This document shows positions 1 to 8,460 of a stretch of DNA of 50,888 nt, piece after piece. Under the pieces are notes generated by a model, which searched no databases, was not told the DNA's origin, and worked only from the letters and a program-made list of their open reading frames with translations. Position 1 is the first letter of the stretch. The number at the start of each line of letters is the position of its first letter. The position numbers and the translations under genes are program-made. Source of the stretch: Veillonella ratti (GTDB lineage: Bacteria > Bacillota > Negativicutes > Veillonellales > Veillonellaceae); NCBI RefSeq assembly GCF_003992115.1, contig NZ_RQUX01000016.1, positions 1 through 50,888 of the forward strand, read 5' to 3'.

Positions 1-121
1 GTAATTGTATTTATAAGTTAGCTTTAAAAATCATATTTCTCAATAACTCTTATCAATTTTTGTTGTACAAATGTATACACAAAACGCACAAAATTACATT
101 CCTCTTCATGATAAAAGATGA

Positions 122-205
122 TATAATATTATATATAAAATAACTAAAAGGAAATAAACGACCGGAAAGTGAGATTATCAAAATTATTGTAAAGTTTATT
201 TCCTT
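122..205 (+). promoter_or_regulatory. Probable promoter -10 and leader hairpin before the first nhaA
   Basis: TATAAT at 122-127 is a perfect -10 hexamer, but no good -35 is visible, so the promoter is tentative. The leader contains a perfect 12-bp inverted repeat, AAGGAAATAAAC (148-159) and GTTTATTTCCTT (194-205). It ends five bases before the ribosome binding site AGAAGAGG (210-217). A hairpin there could influence translation; that is inference. I recognise no known riboswitch. Confidence 0.45.
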
Positions 206-223
206 AAGAAAGAAGAGGATATT

Positions 224-1390
224 ATGGCTTGGATTAAATCATTTCTACAGTCTCCTTCAGCCGGTGGGATTTTATTACTTATCTCAGCTGCACTGGCAGT
301 CGGAGTAGCAAACTCATCACTGGCAGAACAGTATTTTATGTTCTTAAAACTACCGTTGGGACCATTCCCGGTTGATTTGTGGGTTAACGATGTTTTAATG
401 GCCATATTCTTCTTAGGCGTTGGTCTCGAAATTAAGCATGAAATGATTTACGGTGAATTAAATACGAATGCAAAGCGTATTTTACCGACCATATGCGCAT
501 GTTGCGGCGTTATGGTTCCGGCCATTATTTATTTCGCATTTAACCATGCAAACCCTTTATACCATAGAGGGTGGGCTATTCCGACAGCGACGGATATAGC
601 GTTCTCCATTGGCGTAGTTTCTTTATTGGGGACGCGTGTTCCGATAGCCATGAAAGTATTACTTACTACATTGGCTGTTGTGGATGATTTGATTGCAGTT
701 ATTATCATTGCCGCCGTGTATACCGAGTCCTTGTCATTTTTATTCATGGGATTGGCGGTTGTGCTTTTTATACTTTTGATGATACTGAATAAAAGAGGGA
801 TTTTCCATCCGATTCCGTATATTATTCTCGGGCTCGGCTTATGGTACTGTATCTTTAGATCCGGTCTTCATGCGACATTGTCCGGTGTTATCCTGGCCAT
901 GACCATACCGTATCGGGCTAAATACAGCACGGGCCGTTTGATTTCACCTGTCATGCAGTGGAACAATGCGTTAATCAAATGGATTACCTTCTTAATCTTG
1001 CCTCTTTTCGGCTTTGTTAATGCCGGTGTATCCTTTGGGGATTTTACATACTCCGATTTATTCCATCCGGTAGTACTCGGTGTTTCTTTAGCACTCTTCT
1101 TAGGTAAACAAATTGGCGTATTTGCTACCGTATTTGTTTTAGTTAAAACTAAATTGGTTGACATGCCGGTTCATGCAACTTGGTCTCACGTATATGGCAT
1201 TGCTCTTTGCTGTGGGATAGGCTTTACTATGAGCTTGTTCGTCGATTTATTGGCATTTCCGGCCGGTCATGCTCAGGAAATGGCGAAAGTCGGTATTTTC
1301 ATGGGCTCCATCCTCTCCGGTGTGTTAGGATATTTAGTACTTAGATTCTTAACGCCTGATGTAAGTGCCTTAGAACGGAAAGAAGATTAG
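224..1390 (+). CDS. nhaA: Na+/H+ antiporter NhaA (copy 1)
   Basis: 388-aa integral membrane protein of the NhaA family, which exchanges internal Na+ for external protons to control pH and sodium. The length fits the family (about 380-400 aa). The sequence has about 12 hydrophobic segments. The motif LAVVDDLIAVIIIA near residues 147-160 carries the paired Asp residues that bind the ion in E. coli NhaA (D163/D164). TATDIAFSIG just before it is the conserved D133-region segment with the unwound TM4. The ATG at 224 follows AGAAGAGG. A second nhaA follows at 1645 with its own promoter and a terminator between them, so they are separate transcripts. The two proteins are clearly paralogous, with nearly identical core segments. 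Substrate preference (Na+ against Li+) cannot be read from the sequence. Confidence 0.95.
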   Translation: MAWIKSFLQSPSAGGILLLISAALAVGVANSSLAEQYFMFLKLPLGPFPVDLWVNDVLMAIFFLGVGLEIKHEMIYGELNTNAKRILPTICACCGVMVPAIIYFAFNHANPLYHRGWAIPTATDIAFSIGVVSLLGTRVPIAMKVLLTTLAVVDDLIAVIIIAAVYTESLSFLFMGLAVVLFILLMILNKRGIFHPIPYIILGLGLWYCIFRSGLHATLSGVILAMTIPYRAKYSTGRLISPVMQWNNALIKWITFLILPLFGFVNAGVSFGDFTYSDLFHPVVLGVSLALFLGKQIGVFATVFVLVKTKLVDMPVHATWSHVYGIALCCGIGFTMSLFVDLLAFPAGHAQEMAKVGIFMGSILSGVLGYLVLRFLTPDVSALERKED

Positions 1391-1470
1391 TTTTATAGTA
1401 ATTATTGATAGGCTGGTATTGAAATTCGTACAGCGTTGTTGGGGATTTTAACAATATAAAATTGTATAGC

Positions 1471-1514
1471 AAGAGGTTTATTGAAAATTTTCAATAAACC
1501 TCTTTATTTTATTG
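1471..1514 (+). terminator. Intrinsic terminator after nhaA copy 1
   Basis: A perfect 34-nt palindrome (17+17, 1471-1504) starting AAGAGGTTTATTGAAAA is followed by a T-rich tract. It lies about 80 bases after the nhaA stop and before the next promoter. Confidence 0.9.
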
Positions 1515-1541
1515 CCAGTTTTATTTTGAATAGGGTATACT
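1512..1541 (+). promoter_or_regulatory. Candidate sigma-A promoter for nhaA copy 2
   Basis: TTGCCA (1512-1517) and TATACT (1536-1541) are separated by 18 bases, just after the preceding terminator. The leader of about 95 nt contains a small hairpin, CATCAC with GTGATG, near 1573-1598. Confidence 0.5.
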
Positions 1542-1644
1542 AAGTAGTGCAGAGGAATTAGTTAAGTTAGCGCATCACCATAAATTATAAAATGTGATGA
1601 AGCTTATGAGAGGTTATGAATGTGTGAGAAAGTGAAGGAAACAT

Positions 1645-2832
1645 ATGGAGAGTCTTAAAAAAGTTTTTCAAGCGCCGGCTACGGGGGGCATTTTATTGCT
1701 GTTAACGGCAGTACTGGCCGTGCTCGTAGCTAATTCGTCGTTCGGTCCGCAGTATGAACAAATATTGCATACGTACGTGGGTCCTTTATCCGTATCTCAT
1801 TGGATAAACGATGTATTAATGGCCATCTTTTTCTTAGGCGTCGGCCTTGAAGTAAAACATGAAATGCTCGAAGGCGAGCTAAATACGAATGCGAAACGCT
1901 TGTTGCCGACTATTGCAGCTGTTTTTGGCGTTCTGATGCCTGCTTTGATATATACGTTTTTTACTTATAATCAAAGCGAATTGGTTCGCGGTTGGGCGAT
2001 TCCGACGGCAACGGATATTGCCTTTTCCATCGGTATTATTTCCTTATTGGGATCGCGCGTGCCGTTGGCAGCAAAAGTATTTTTGACAACCTTAGCGGTA
2101 GTTGACGATTTAATTGCCGTAATAATTATTGCCGCTGTCTATACGCCTTCCTTAGAGTTTATGTACTTGGGTGGTGCGATTCTTGTTTTTGTATTGCTCT
2201 TATTATTAAATAAAAAAGACGTAGTCAGCCCGTGGCCGTACATTATTCTTGGCGTAGCTCTTTGGTTCTGTATCTTTAAATCTGGTTTACACGCCACTTT
2301 ATCGGGTGTAATTTTAGCCATGACGATTCCGTCCAAAGTGTTGCGTAACGGCGTGGAATTATCGCCGTTAAATGATTGGCATGAGGCATTGGGCGGCTGG
2401 ATTACGTTCCTCATCATACCGTTGTTCGGTTTTGCCAATGCGGGCGTTTCCTTCGGTGACTTCCAGTGGTCCGAACTTATGCATCCGGTTATTTTGGGGA
2501 TTTCCCTGGGCCTTTTCGTGGGCAAGCAAATCGGCATTTTCGGCATCATGTTTGTTCTTGTTAAAGCGAAGATTGTACCGATGCCTAAGCCGCTTACGTG
2601 GAAACACATTTACGGCGTATCCCTCTGCTGTGGCGTAGGCTTTACTATGAGCCTTTTTGTTAACTTATTGGCATTCCCGCCGGGCCATGCGCAGGAGATT
2701 GCCAAAGTTGGTATTTTCTTAGGTTCTATTGTATCCGGTGTGTGCGGCTATATTATGCTTCGCTTCTTTACTCCGGAAGTGAAATTGACTGAACCGGAAG
2801 ATCCGTTTTTTCATAAAAATCATTTAGTATAA
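1645..2832 (+). CDS. nhaA: Na+/H+ antiporter NhaA (copy 2)
   Basis: 395-aa paralogue of the preceding gene, with the same order of membrane segments, the same TATDIAFSIG block and the same VVDDLIAVIIIAA block with the ion-binding Asp pair. The start ATG at 1645 follows GAAGGA. It differs from copy 1 mainly in loops and in a longer charged C-terminus. The codons have diverged considerably although the protein core is conserved, so the duplication is not recent. Having two NhaA genes suggests different pH, salt or induction ranges (inference). It is followed by its own terminator. Confidence 0.95.
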   Translation: MESLKKVFQAPATGGILLLLTAVLAVLVANSSFGPQYEQILHTYVGPLSVSHWINDVLMAIFFLGVGLEVKHEMLEGELNTNAKRLLPTIAAVFGVLMPALIYTFFTYNQSELVRGWAIPTATDIAFSIGIISLLGSRVPLAAKVFLTTLAVVDDLIAVIIIAAVYTPSLEFMYLGGAILVFVLLLLLNKKDVVSPWPYIILGVALWFCIFKSGLHATLSGVILAMTIPSKVLRNGVELSPLNDWHEALGGWITFLIIPLFGFANAGVSFGDFQWSELMHPVILGISLGLFVGKQIGIFGIMFVLVKAKIVPMPKPLTWKHIYGVSLCCGVGFTMSLFVNLLAFPPGHAQEIAKVGIFLGSIVSGVCGYIMLRFFTPEVKLTEPEDPFFHKNHLV

Positions 2833-2859
2833 TCGTTTGAAACGATGACGATTGATGCA

Positions 2860-2900
2860 GGGACTGTTACTTTTAAAAAAGAGTAACAGTCCTTTTAGTT
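2860..2900 (+). terminator. Intrinsic terminator after nhaA copy 2
   Basis: Stem GGACTGTTACT (2861-2871) pairs with AGTAACAGTCC (2882-2892) and is followed by TTTTAGTTT. A second small palindrome, ATCGTTT-g-AAACGAT (2832-2846), overlaps the stop codon. Confidence 0.85.
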
Positions 2901-3032
2901 TCCCGGTTGAGATATGTGATGGTCAATTAAATATACCGCTAAATGAATAACTATATCGAAGATATTAATCGAAGTGGGAAAAACCCCCGTTTATTTTGAT
3001 TAAAGTGGTGATTGTAATTGATAAAAGGGGTC

Positions 3033-3066
3033 GAATTTTGACAAAATTCCCAAAATAAAGTAAAAT
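3033..3066 (+). promoter_or_regulatory. Strong promoter with a palindrome over the -35 box
   Basis: TTGACA (3038-3043), a 17-base spacer and TAAAAT (3061-3066) form a near-consensus sigma-A promoter. The -35 box sits inside the perfect 17-base palindrome GAATTTTG-A-CAAAATTC (3033-3049), which looks like an operator. No regulator can be named. Confidence 0.7.
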
Positions 3067-3096
3067 AGTATTGCATTTAGATACGAGGTGGAAATA

Positions 3097-3915
3097 TTGA
3101 GAAAACTTAGAATAGTGACAGTTCTCTTAACGTTTCTAATGGCTTGTACTTCAGTAGTATTGGCTGATGTAGGACGCGGCGATCGCGGCAGCGAAGTACA
3201 ATATGTTCAGCGTTTGATGATAACGCAAGGGTACTTGGTTGATACAGCTGACGGTGTTTTTGGTAATAATACGGAATATGCAGTGCGCATGTTCCAAAAG
3301 CAAAACGGCTTATCCGCTACGGGTAAGGTGGATAGCGACACCTTGGCAGCGATGAAAGAGAACAATAAGAAATTTGCAGCAGCACAACAGTCTCGCAATG
3401 TGCGCAATAGCGTAGAAGTGTCACGTTTTGGTGATCGAGGTCGCTCGGTTTCCGATTTGCAGGCTCGTTTAGCCCACAGTGGTTTTTCACCGGGTTCGAT
3501 TGACGGTATTTTCGGCAATGGCACAGCCAATGCTTTAAAACGTTTCCAGAAGGCAAACGGTTTAGCCGTTACCGGTGAAGTGGACAGCAAGACAATGGAG
3601 CTCTTAGCTAAAGAGCGCGGTGTTCCGACAGAGTATAAGAAGACTATGTCAATGAATGCTACAGCCTATTCCGCATATGATCCGGGTAATTCCTCATATA
3701 CGGCACGAGGCAATTTATTGAAACGTGGGTATGTGTCGGTGGATCCGAATGTGATTCCCTTAGGCACAGCGGTTTATGTCGAGGGCTACGGATATGCAGT
3801 CGCGGATGATACCGGCGGCGATATTATTGGTAATCGTATCGATTTAGCCATGGATTCTCATGGCGAGGCCATAGATTTTGGTCGACAAACCGTTAAGGTT
3901 TATATTTTAGAATAA
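3097..3915 (+). CDS. Secreted protein with two peptidoglycan-binding domains and a 3D domain
   Basis: About 272 aa. A GTG at 3088 is in frame, but GAGGTGG (3085-3091) is placed correctly for the TTG at 3097, so I prefer TTG. An N-terminal signal sequence ends near VVLA|DVGRG. Two PG_binding_1 domains follow, each with the GxxG-x-V-xxLQ pattern: GDRGSEVQYVQRLM with DGVFGNNTEYAVRMFQ, then GDRGRSVSDLQARL with DGIFGNGTANALKRFQ. The C-terminal 3D domain (named after its three Asp) has VDPNVIPLGT, ADDTGGDI and IDLAMDS. The fold is related to the MltA barrel and is found in Rpf-like and YabE-like wall proteins. A lytic or wall-remodelling role is expected. It is monocistronic between a strong promoter and a terminator. 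A second 3D protein is at 23929. Confidence 0.85.
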   Translation: MRKLRIVTVLLTFLMACTSVVLADVGRGDRGSEVQYVQRLMITQGYLVDTADGVFGNNTEYAVRMFQKQNGLSATGKVDSDTLAAMKENNKKFAAAQQSRNVRNSVEVSRFGDRGRSVSDLQARLAHSGFSPGSIDGIFGNGTANALKRFQKANGLAVTGEVDSKTMELLAKERGVPTEYKKTMSMNATAYSAYDPGNSSYTARGNLLKRGYVSVDPNVIPLGTAVYVEGYGYAVADDTGGDIIGNRIDLAMDSHGEAIDFGRQTVKVYILE

Positions 3916-3997
3916 GAGAATAAGATTTTAGAGAAGCGTTAGTACTATGTATGAATTTACTTTTATGAATTCAATTATTAACATCTAAAATGCAGCT

Positions 3998-4060
3998 AAA
4001 GAGGCTGTAACAAAAACGAGGATTCATTTCTTCGTTTAGGTTATAGTCTCTTTTGTTATT
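3998..4060 (+). terminator. Long-stem terminator of the 3D-domain gene
   Basis: AAAGAGGCTGTAAC (3998-4011) pairs, with two G-U pairs, with GTTATAGTCTCTTT (4040-4053). An inner stem forms around AACGAGGA and TTCTTCGTT, and the hairpin ends in TTTTGTTATT. It closely resembles the terminator at 25018 behind the other 3D-domain gene. Confidence 0.8.
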
Positions 4061-4137
4061 CAAAATATGGAATAAGATAGTAGTAATGTTTGACAGGGAA
4101 TGGATGTTTTGACTATCCACTCTTGAAAGATACATGC

Positions 4138-4214
4138 AAACTGCGAACGTTCAGATAAAAATTAACCTCGAATGTATGGATTTTTACCTTTAAAGTATGT
4201 ATTTTCCGAACGTT
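4138..4214 (+). promoter_or_regulatory. Two PurBox-like sites upstream of purR
   Basis: Two copies of CGAACGTT lie at 4144-4151 and 4207-4214. The second, TTTTCCGAACGTT (4202-4214), matches 11 of 13 positions of the B. subtilis PurBox AWWWCCGAACWWT, recalled from the literature. The first is weaker. Their position 75-150 bases before purR suggests autoregulation. The rest of 3916-4289 holds the preceding terminator and no gene. Confidence 0.65.
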
Positions 4215-4289
4215 TTGTGGTATCCTTAAAAGAGAACAAGGTTGTTGGCATAGTCGGCAACGTTATTTTTTTGTATAAGGAGGTATACA

Positions 4290-5114
4290 GTGGAAAAAGT
4301 GCGACGCGTTGAGCGCATGGTAGCGCTTACTAAACTGTTGGTAGATTCTCCGCAAGAATTGATATCTTTACGCTATTTTTGCGATTTTTTTGATATTGCA
4401 AAGTCCACACTCAGTGAAGATTTAAGTTCCGTGAAAACAGCTTTGCAACATTTTTCCTTAGGCACCTTGGAAACGGTAGCCGGAGTAGCCGGTGGTGTTC
4501 GCTTTATTCCGTATCGGCAAGGGGAGCGAGCCATGTCTGTCCTTCGTGAAGTTCAGCAGCGTTTACAAGAACCGGACCGCGTAATTCCGGGGGGCTTCTT
4601 GTATATGTCAGACATTTTATATGATTGGCATATTGCCAGCCGTTTAGGCGAGATTTTTATGACTCGCTTTGCCGACCGGAACCCGGACTATATTATGACG
4701 GTAGAAACAAAAGGAATTCCGCTGGCCGTTATGGTGGCGCGAGCTTTTAACAAACCCCTTGTTATCGCTCGCCGTGACAGCAAGGTGACAGAAGGTTCGT
4801 CTATCAGTATTAACTATGTGACCGGATCGAATCGTCGCATTCAGACTATGTCGCTTACGAAACGGGCTATTCCGCCTAAATCCAAAGTGTTGCTCATTGA
4901 TGATTTTATGAAAGCCGGCGGTACGGCGAACGGCATGCGGGAGCTGGTTACCGAAATGGGTGGTACCGTGGTTGGTATCGGTGTATTGGTATCGACGCCG
5001 GATCCTAAAGTTGTAAAAGATTGCGAAGCACTCTTAATTCTTAACGGTGTTAATGAAGAAACACGCAGTATTGATATCGAACCTGTAAATTTAGAGGCTG
5101 ATAAGGAGGCCTAA
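4290..5114 (+). CDS. purR: PurR-type purine repressor
   Basis: 274-aa regulator of the Gram-positive PurR family (unrelated to E. coli PurR). The N-terminal winged helix-turn-helix includes LRYFCDFFDIAKSTLSEDL (residues about 26-45). The C-terminal phosphoribosyltransferase-like domain (about 75-270) has the PRPP-binding loop LLIDDFMKAGGTANG near residue 205. In B. subtilis, PRPP binding releases PurR from PurBox DNA. The start is GTG at 4290 behind AAGGAGG. Four bases separate its stop from glmU, and its last codons supply the glmU ribosome binding site. The order purR-glmU-prs-pth matches B. subtilis except that yabJ and spoVG are missing. PurBox-like sites upstream fit autoregulation. Confidence 0.93.
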   Translation: MEKVRRVERMVALTKLLVDSPQELISLRYFCDFFDIAKSTLSEDLSSVKTALQHFSLGTLETVAGVAGGVRFIPYRQGERAMSVLREVQQRLQEPDRVIPGGFLYMSDILYDWHIASRLGEIFMTRFADRNPDYIMTVETKGIPLAVMVARAFNKPLVIARRDSKVTEGSSISINYVTGSNRRIQTMSLTKRAIPPKSKVLLIDDFMKAGGTANGMRELVTEMGGTVVGIGVLVSTPDPKVVKDCEALLILNGVNEETRSIDIEPVNLEADKEA

Positions 5115-5118
5115 TTGT

Positions 5119-6498
5119 ATGAAACCTATTACATCTTTGATTTTAGCGGCCGGTAAAGGGACCCGCATGAAGTCTAAACTACCGAAAGTATTGCATCCCG
5201 TAGCGGGTAAGCCTATGGTGGAACGCGTACTTGAAACCGTAAAAACAGTGGGCACAGAACGCAATGTTGTTATTGTCGGTTTTGGCGGTGAACAAGTACA
5301 GGCGTACTTGGGTGAGGCTGCTGAATTCGTGACCCAGACTGAGCAAAAAGGCACCGGCCATGCTGTTAAGCAGGCCAAACCTTTATTAGGTGATTACAAA
5401 GGGACCATTTTATTGCTCTGCGGTGATACGCCACTCGTAACGCGTGAATCGTTGGAAGCGTTGTTAGCCGAACATGAAGCAACCGGTGCAGCGGCTACTG
5501 TATTGACGGCTCATATGGCTGATCCAACCGGGTACGGCCGCATTATTCGCGAAGAAGGGACGGGCAAGGTTCTTCGCATTGTGGAACAAAAAGACGGCAA
5601 ACCGGAAGAGTTGGCGGTACAGGAAATCAATACCGGTATGTATGCCTTTGACAGTGAAAAGCTATGGCCGTGTTTGGAACAGTTATCCGATGACAATGCG
5701 CAGGGCGAACTTTATATTACCGATGTGGTAGGCATTTTGGTAAATCAGGGTGATCGCGTAAGTGCCTATATGATGACTAACGAAGAAGAGTCGTTAGGCG
5801 TTAACTCCCGAGCACAATTGGCGGAAGCAGAACGTATTTTGCGTGAGCGCACAAACCGTCATTTCATGGACCTCGGTGTGACGATTATCGATCCCGCATC
5901 CACTTATATTGCACCGGAAGTTGTAATCGGTGCCGATACGGTAATTTTACCGGGTACCTTACTTGAAGGGACAACGGTTATCGGTGAAGGTTGCAAAATC
6001 GGACCACATAGTCGTTTAACTAATGTAAAAGTGGGCAACGAAGTGGTTATGCATTTTACCTATGCTCATGATTGTGAAGTAAAAGACGGTGCCGATATCG
6101 GACCGTATGTACATTTACGCCCTAATACGGTTATCGGCGAATCCGTTCATATCGGTAACTTTGTGGAAGTGAAGAACAGTATTGTCGGTAAAGGGACTAA
6201 ATTCCCACACTTATCGTATATTGGCGACAGTGATGTAGGCAGCGGCGTTAATATAGGCTGCGGTACAATTACGGTTAACTATGACGGTAAATTAAAACAC
6301 CGTACCAAAATCGGTGACGGTGCTTTTGTGGGCTGTAATTCTAATTTAGTAGCCCCTGTTTCGGTTGGTAATTACAGCTATATCGGCGCCGGTTCCACTA
6401 TTACCAAAGATGTACCGGCTAAATCTTTGGCAGTAGGTCGGGCTCGTCAAATTGTAAAAGAAAACTGGGTGACTGACGATACATTTAAGAAAAAATAG
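5119..6498 (+). CDS. glmU: Bifunctional UDP-GlcNAc pyrophosphorylase / glucosamine-1-phosphate acetyltransferase
   Basis: 459 aa, the normal GlmU length. The N-terminal nucleotidyltransferase domain (about 1-230) opens with LILAAGKGTRMKSKLPKVLH, the UTP/sugar-phosphate signature. The C-terminal left-handed beta-helix (about 250-455) consists of hexapeptide repeats such as VIGADT, VIGEGC, IGPHSR and the acetyl-CoA region VNYDGKLKHRTKIGDGAFVG. The enzyme makes UDP-GlcNAc, the cytoplasmic precursor of peptidoglycan and lipopolysaccharide. It is translationally close to purR (4-base gap), with AAGGAGG at 5102-5108. Next to PurR and Prs it ties nucleotide supply to wall-precursor synthesis. Confidence 0.98.
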   Translation: MKPITSLILAAGKGTRMKSKLPKVLHPVAGKPMVERVLETVKTVGTERNVVIVGFGGEQVQAYLGEAAEFVTQTEQKGTGHAVKQAKPLLGDYKGTILLLCGDTPLVTRESLEALLAEHEATGAAATVLTAHMADPTGYGRIIREEGTGKVLRIVEQKDGKPEELAVQEINTGMYAFDSEKLWPCLEQLSDDNAQGELYITDVVGILVNQGDRVSAYMMTNEEESLGVNSRAQLAEAERILRERTNRHFMDLGVTIIDPASTYIAPEVVIGADTVILPGTLLEGTTVIGEGCKIGPHSRLTNVKVGNEVVMHFTYAHDCEVKDGADIGPYVHLRPNTVIGESVHIGNFVEVKNSIVGKGTKFPHLSYIGDSDVGSGVNIGCGTITVNYDGKLKHRTKIGDGAFVGCNSNLVAPVSVGNYSYIGAGSTITKDVPAKSLAVGRARQIVKENWVTDDTFKKK

Positions 6499-6517
6499 AA
6501 AAAAGTTGTTTACTTTT

Positions 6518-6546
6518 TTGCAATAAAGACGGTAATAGTATACAAT
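6518..6546 (+). promoter_or_regulatory. Promoter upstream of prs
   Basis: TTGCAA (6518-6523), 17 bases, then TACAAT (6541-6546). This is an extra start site inside the purR-glmU-prs cluster, in the 109-base gap before prs. Confidence 0.6.
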
Positions 6547-6607
6547 AATAAAGATGAGGTTTGCTAGGAGCAACGAAGTTATTAATTAGCAAAAGGGGTA
6601 TTGAATC

Positions 6608-7561
6608 ATGGCATTTGAAGACGGTAAGAAACTTAAAATTTTCACAGGTAATGCGAATCCGGAGTTGGCGAAAGAAATCTGTGATTACTTAGGCTTACCT
6701 TTAGGCGAAGCGTTTGTAGGTCGTTTCAACAATGGCGAAGTACAGATTATGATTGATGAAAGCGTACGCGGTAAAGATGTATTTATCGTGCAACCTACCA
6801 GCTATCCGGTAAATGATAATTTAATTGAGTTATTAGTTATGGCTGATGCCTTAAAACGTGCCTCTGCGCGTCACATTACGGCGGTAGTGCCGTACTATGG
6901 CTATGCTCGTCAGGACCGTAAAACTCGCGGTCGTGAACCGATTACGGCTAAATTGGTAGCTGACTTAATGCAGACAGCCGGCATCACTCGTTTGGTAACG
7001 ATTGACCTTCATGCCGGTCAGATTCAAGGCTTTTTCAATGTGCCGGTGGATCACTTATTCGGTGCCTCCATTTTGGCAAAATACATTAACGAAAAGAAAA
7101 TGGAAGATTTAATCGTTGTATCGCCTGACCTTGGTGGTGTAACGCGTGCTCGTGATTTGGCTGACCGTATCGGTGCGCCGATTGCGATTATCGAAAAGAA
7201 ACGTCCGCAACCGGGTGTGGCTAAAGTTATGAACTTAATCGGTAATGTAGAAGGTAAGAATTGCATCATTATCGATGATATCGTTGATACAGCCGGCTCT
7301 TTGGTTGAAGGGGCAAAAGCACTTAAAGAATTCGGTGCTAAATCCGTTATGGCTTGTGTAACACACGCCGTATTAACTGATCCTGCTTGCGAACGCATTG
7401 CAAACTCCAATATTAAGGAATTAATCGTAACCAATACGATTGATTTACCGGAAGAACATAAATTACCAAATATTACGTCCTTGTCGGTAGCGCCTTTATT
7501 GGGTGAAGCGATTATGCGTATCTTCCACGAAGTATCGGTAAGTAATTTGTTTGATAAATAA
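6608..7561 (+). CDS. prs: Ribose-phosphate pyrophosphokinase (PRPP synthetase)
   Basis: 317 aa, the usual class I length. It makes PRPP from ribose-5-phosphate and ATP. Visible motifs are [20 protein letters not shown] near the N-terminus, the [10 protein letters not shown] flexible loop, [13 protein letters not shown] and the PRPP-binding loop [12 protein letters not shown] near residue 220. ATG at 6608 follows AAAGGGG. PRPP is the effector of PurR, whose gene lies two upstream, so repressor and signal-producing enzyme share a locus. A terminator follows directly. Confidence 0.98.
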   Translation: MAFEDGKKLKIFTGNANPELAKEICDYLGLPLGEAFVGRFNNGEVQIMIDESVRGKDVFIVQPTSYPVNDNLIELLVMADALKRASARHITAVVPYYGYARQDRKTRGREPITAKLVADLMQTAGITRLVTIDLHAGQIQGFFNVPVDHLFGASILAKYINEKKMEDLIVVSPDLGGVTRARDLADRIGAPIAIIEKKRPQPGVAKVMNLIGNVEGKNCIIIDDIVDTAGSLVEGAKALKEFGAKSVMACVTHAVLTDPACERIANSNIKELIVTNTIDLPEEHKLPNITSLSVAPLLGEAIMRIFHEVSVSNLFDK

Positions 7562-7606
7562 TTTTTCTCTGCATGGCTGTTTATGCCTCTGTAGAGCGAT
7601 GTGTGT

Positions 7607-7640
7607 AACCTCCGGAATCCTTTCCGGAGGTTCTGTTTTT
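7607..7640 (+). terminator. Terminator after prs
   Basis: AACCTCCGGAA (7607-7617), loop TCCT, TTCCGGAGGTT (7622-7632), then CTGTTTTT. The 11-bp stem is perfect. Confidence 0.9.
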
Positions 7641-7661
7641 CGTAGATAAAGGATGTAAACA

Positions 7662-8240
7662 GTGAAAATGGTTGTAGGGCTCGGGAATCCGGGCCGTGAA
7701 TATGAAAAGACAAAACATAATATAGGTTTTATGGTCATCGATGCTATGGCGGCGAAAGAAGCTCATACGCCGTGGCGTGAAGATTTTAAAGCACTTATTA
7801 CGACAATAACAATTGACGGCGAGAAGGTTCTTTTGGTAAAACCGCAGACGTTTATGAATGCCAGCGGTGAATCAGTAGGCCCTTTGATGCGGTATTATAA
7901 AATAGACCCGGCCGATGTGTATTGCGTGTACGATGATATGGATTTACCGGTCGGTAAAATCCGTATTCGTCCTAACGGCAGTGCGGGTGGTCATAATGGG
8001 ATTAAATCCCTCATTGCTCATATGGGCACATCTGAGTTCCCTCATTTCCGTTTCGGTATCGGCCGACCGTTACCGCAATGGACGGTTATCGACCATGTAT
8101 TGGCACCGTTCCCGGAAGAACAGCAGGATAAGGTGAATAAAGGCATTGAAGATATGGCCAAAGCTATTTTAGGCACCTTAGAGGTAGGGCTCGACAAAGG
8201 TATGAATTTATACAATCCGCGTAAAGGTCGTCGTCAATAA
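7662..8240 (+). CDS. pth: Peptidyl-tRNA hydrolase
   Basis: 192 aa, normal length. It releases peptides from peptidyl-tRNA that falls off ribosomes. Motifs are VGLGNPGREYEKTKHNIGF at the start (with the catalytic His in KHNIGF), KPQTFMNASGESV, and NGSAGGHNGIKSL with a conserved Asn and His. The start is GTG at 7662 behind AAAGGATG. In B. subtilis pth (spoVC) also follows prs, with ctc between them; no ctc is present here. Confidence 0.97.
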   Translation: MKMVVGLGNPGREYEKTKHNIGFMVIDAMAAKEAHTPWREDFKALITTITIDGEKVLLVKPQTFMNASGESVGPLMRYYKIDPADVYCVYDDMDLPVGKIRIRPNGSAGGHNGIKSLIAHMGTSEFPHFRFGIGRPLPQWTVIDHVLAPFPEEQQDKVNKGIEDMAKAILGTLEVGLDKGMNLYNPRKGRRQ

Positions 8241-8243
8241 CAC

Positions 8244-8272
8244 TTGACAAGTTTTAATAATTTCGATATAAT
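8244..8272 (+). promoter_or_regulatory. Perfect-consensus sigma-A promoter
   Basis: TTGACA (8244-8249), exactly 17 bases, TATAAT (8267-8272). It begins four bases after the pth stop. This is the strongest-looking promoter in the window. It drives a leader of about 180 nt and then a 65-aa protein. Confidence 0.9.
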
Positions 8273-8317
8273 AACTCTATTATCCGGATAGATTGTCAGT
8301 GTTAATGCTTGAGGAGG

Positions 8318-8416
8318 ATGAACTTTAAACCCAACAATGTCATAATCTTGAACATTCCTGAGCAGTCGTACGGGTATGTGGTAATAACCCAACCACTTTT
8401 TAGCAGTTGGTTTTAA
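8318..8416 (+). CDS. Possible 32-codon leader ORF
   Basis: An ATG at 8318 opens 32 sense codons ending at TAA 8414-8416, inside the leader of the next gene. GAGGAGG lies directly against the ATG with no spacing, which is poor for initiation, so translation is doubtful. The encoded peptide resembles nothing I know. A weak hairpin (CCAAC with GTTGG, 8389-8410) covers its last codons. It may be a leader peptide or simply a spacer. Confidence 0.2.
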   Translation: MNFKPNNVIILNIPEQSYGYVVITQPLFSSWF

Positions 8417-8460
8417 CCCAAATCGCTGTAAGTTATAAGAATAACAAAGGAGGTTCGATT

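Noticed and set aside
2139-2609. 156-codon minus-strand ORF opposite nhaA copy 2
   Set aside because: Shadow of a conserved coding frame; composition follows the reverse of membrane codons and no start signal is present.
7051-7713. 220-codon minus-strand ORF opposite prs
   Set aside because: It lies opposite the clearly conserved prs and runs through its terminator; no ribosome binding site.
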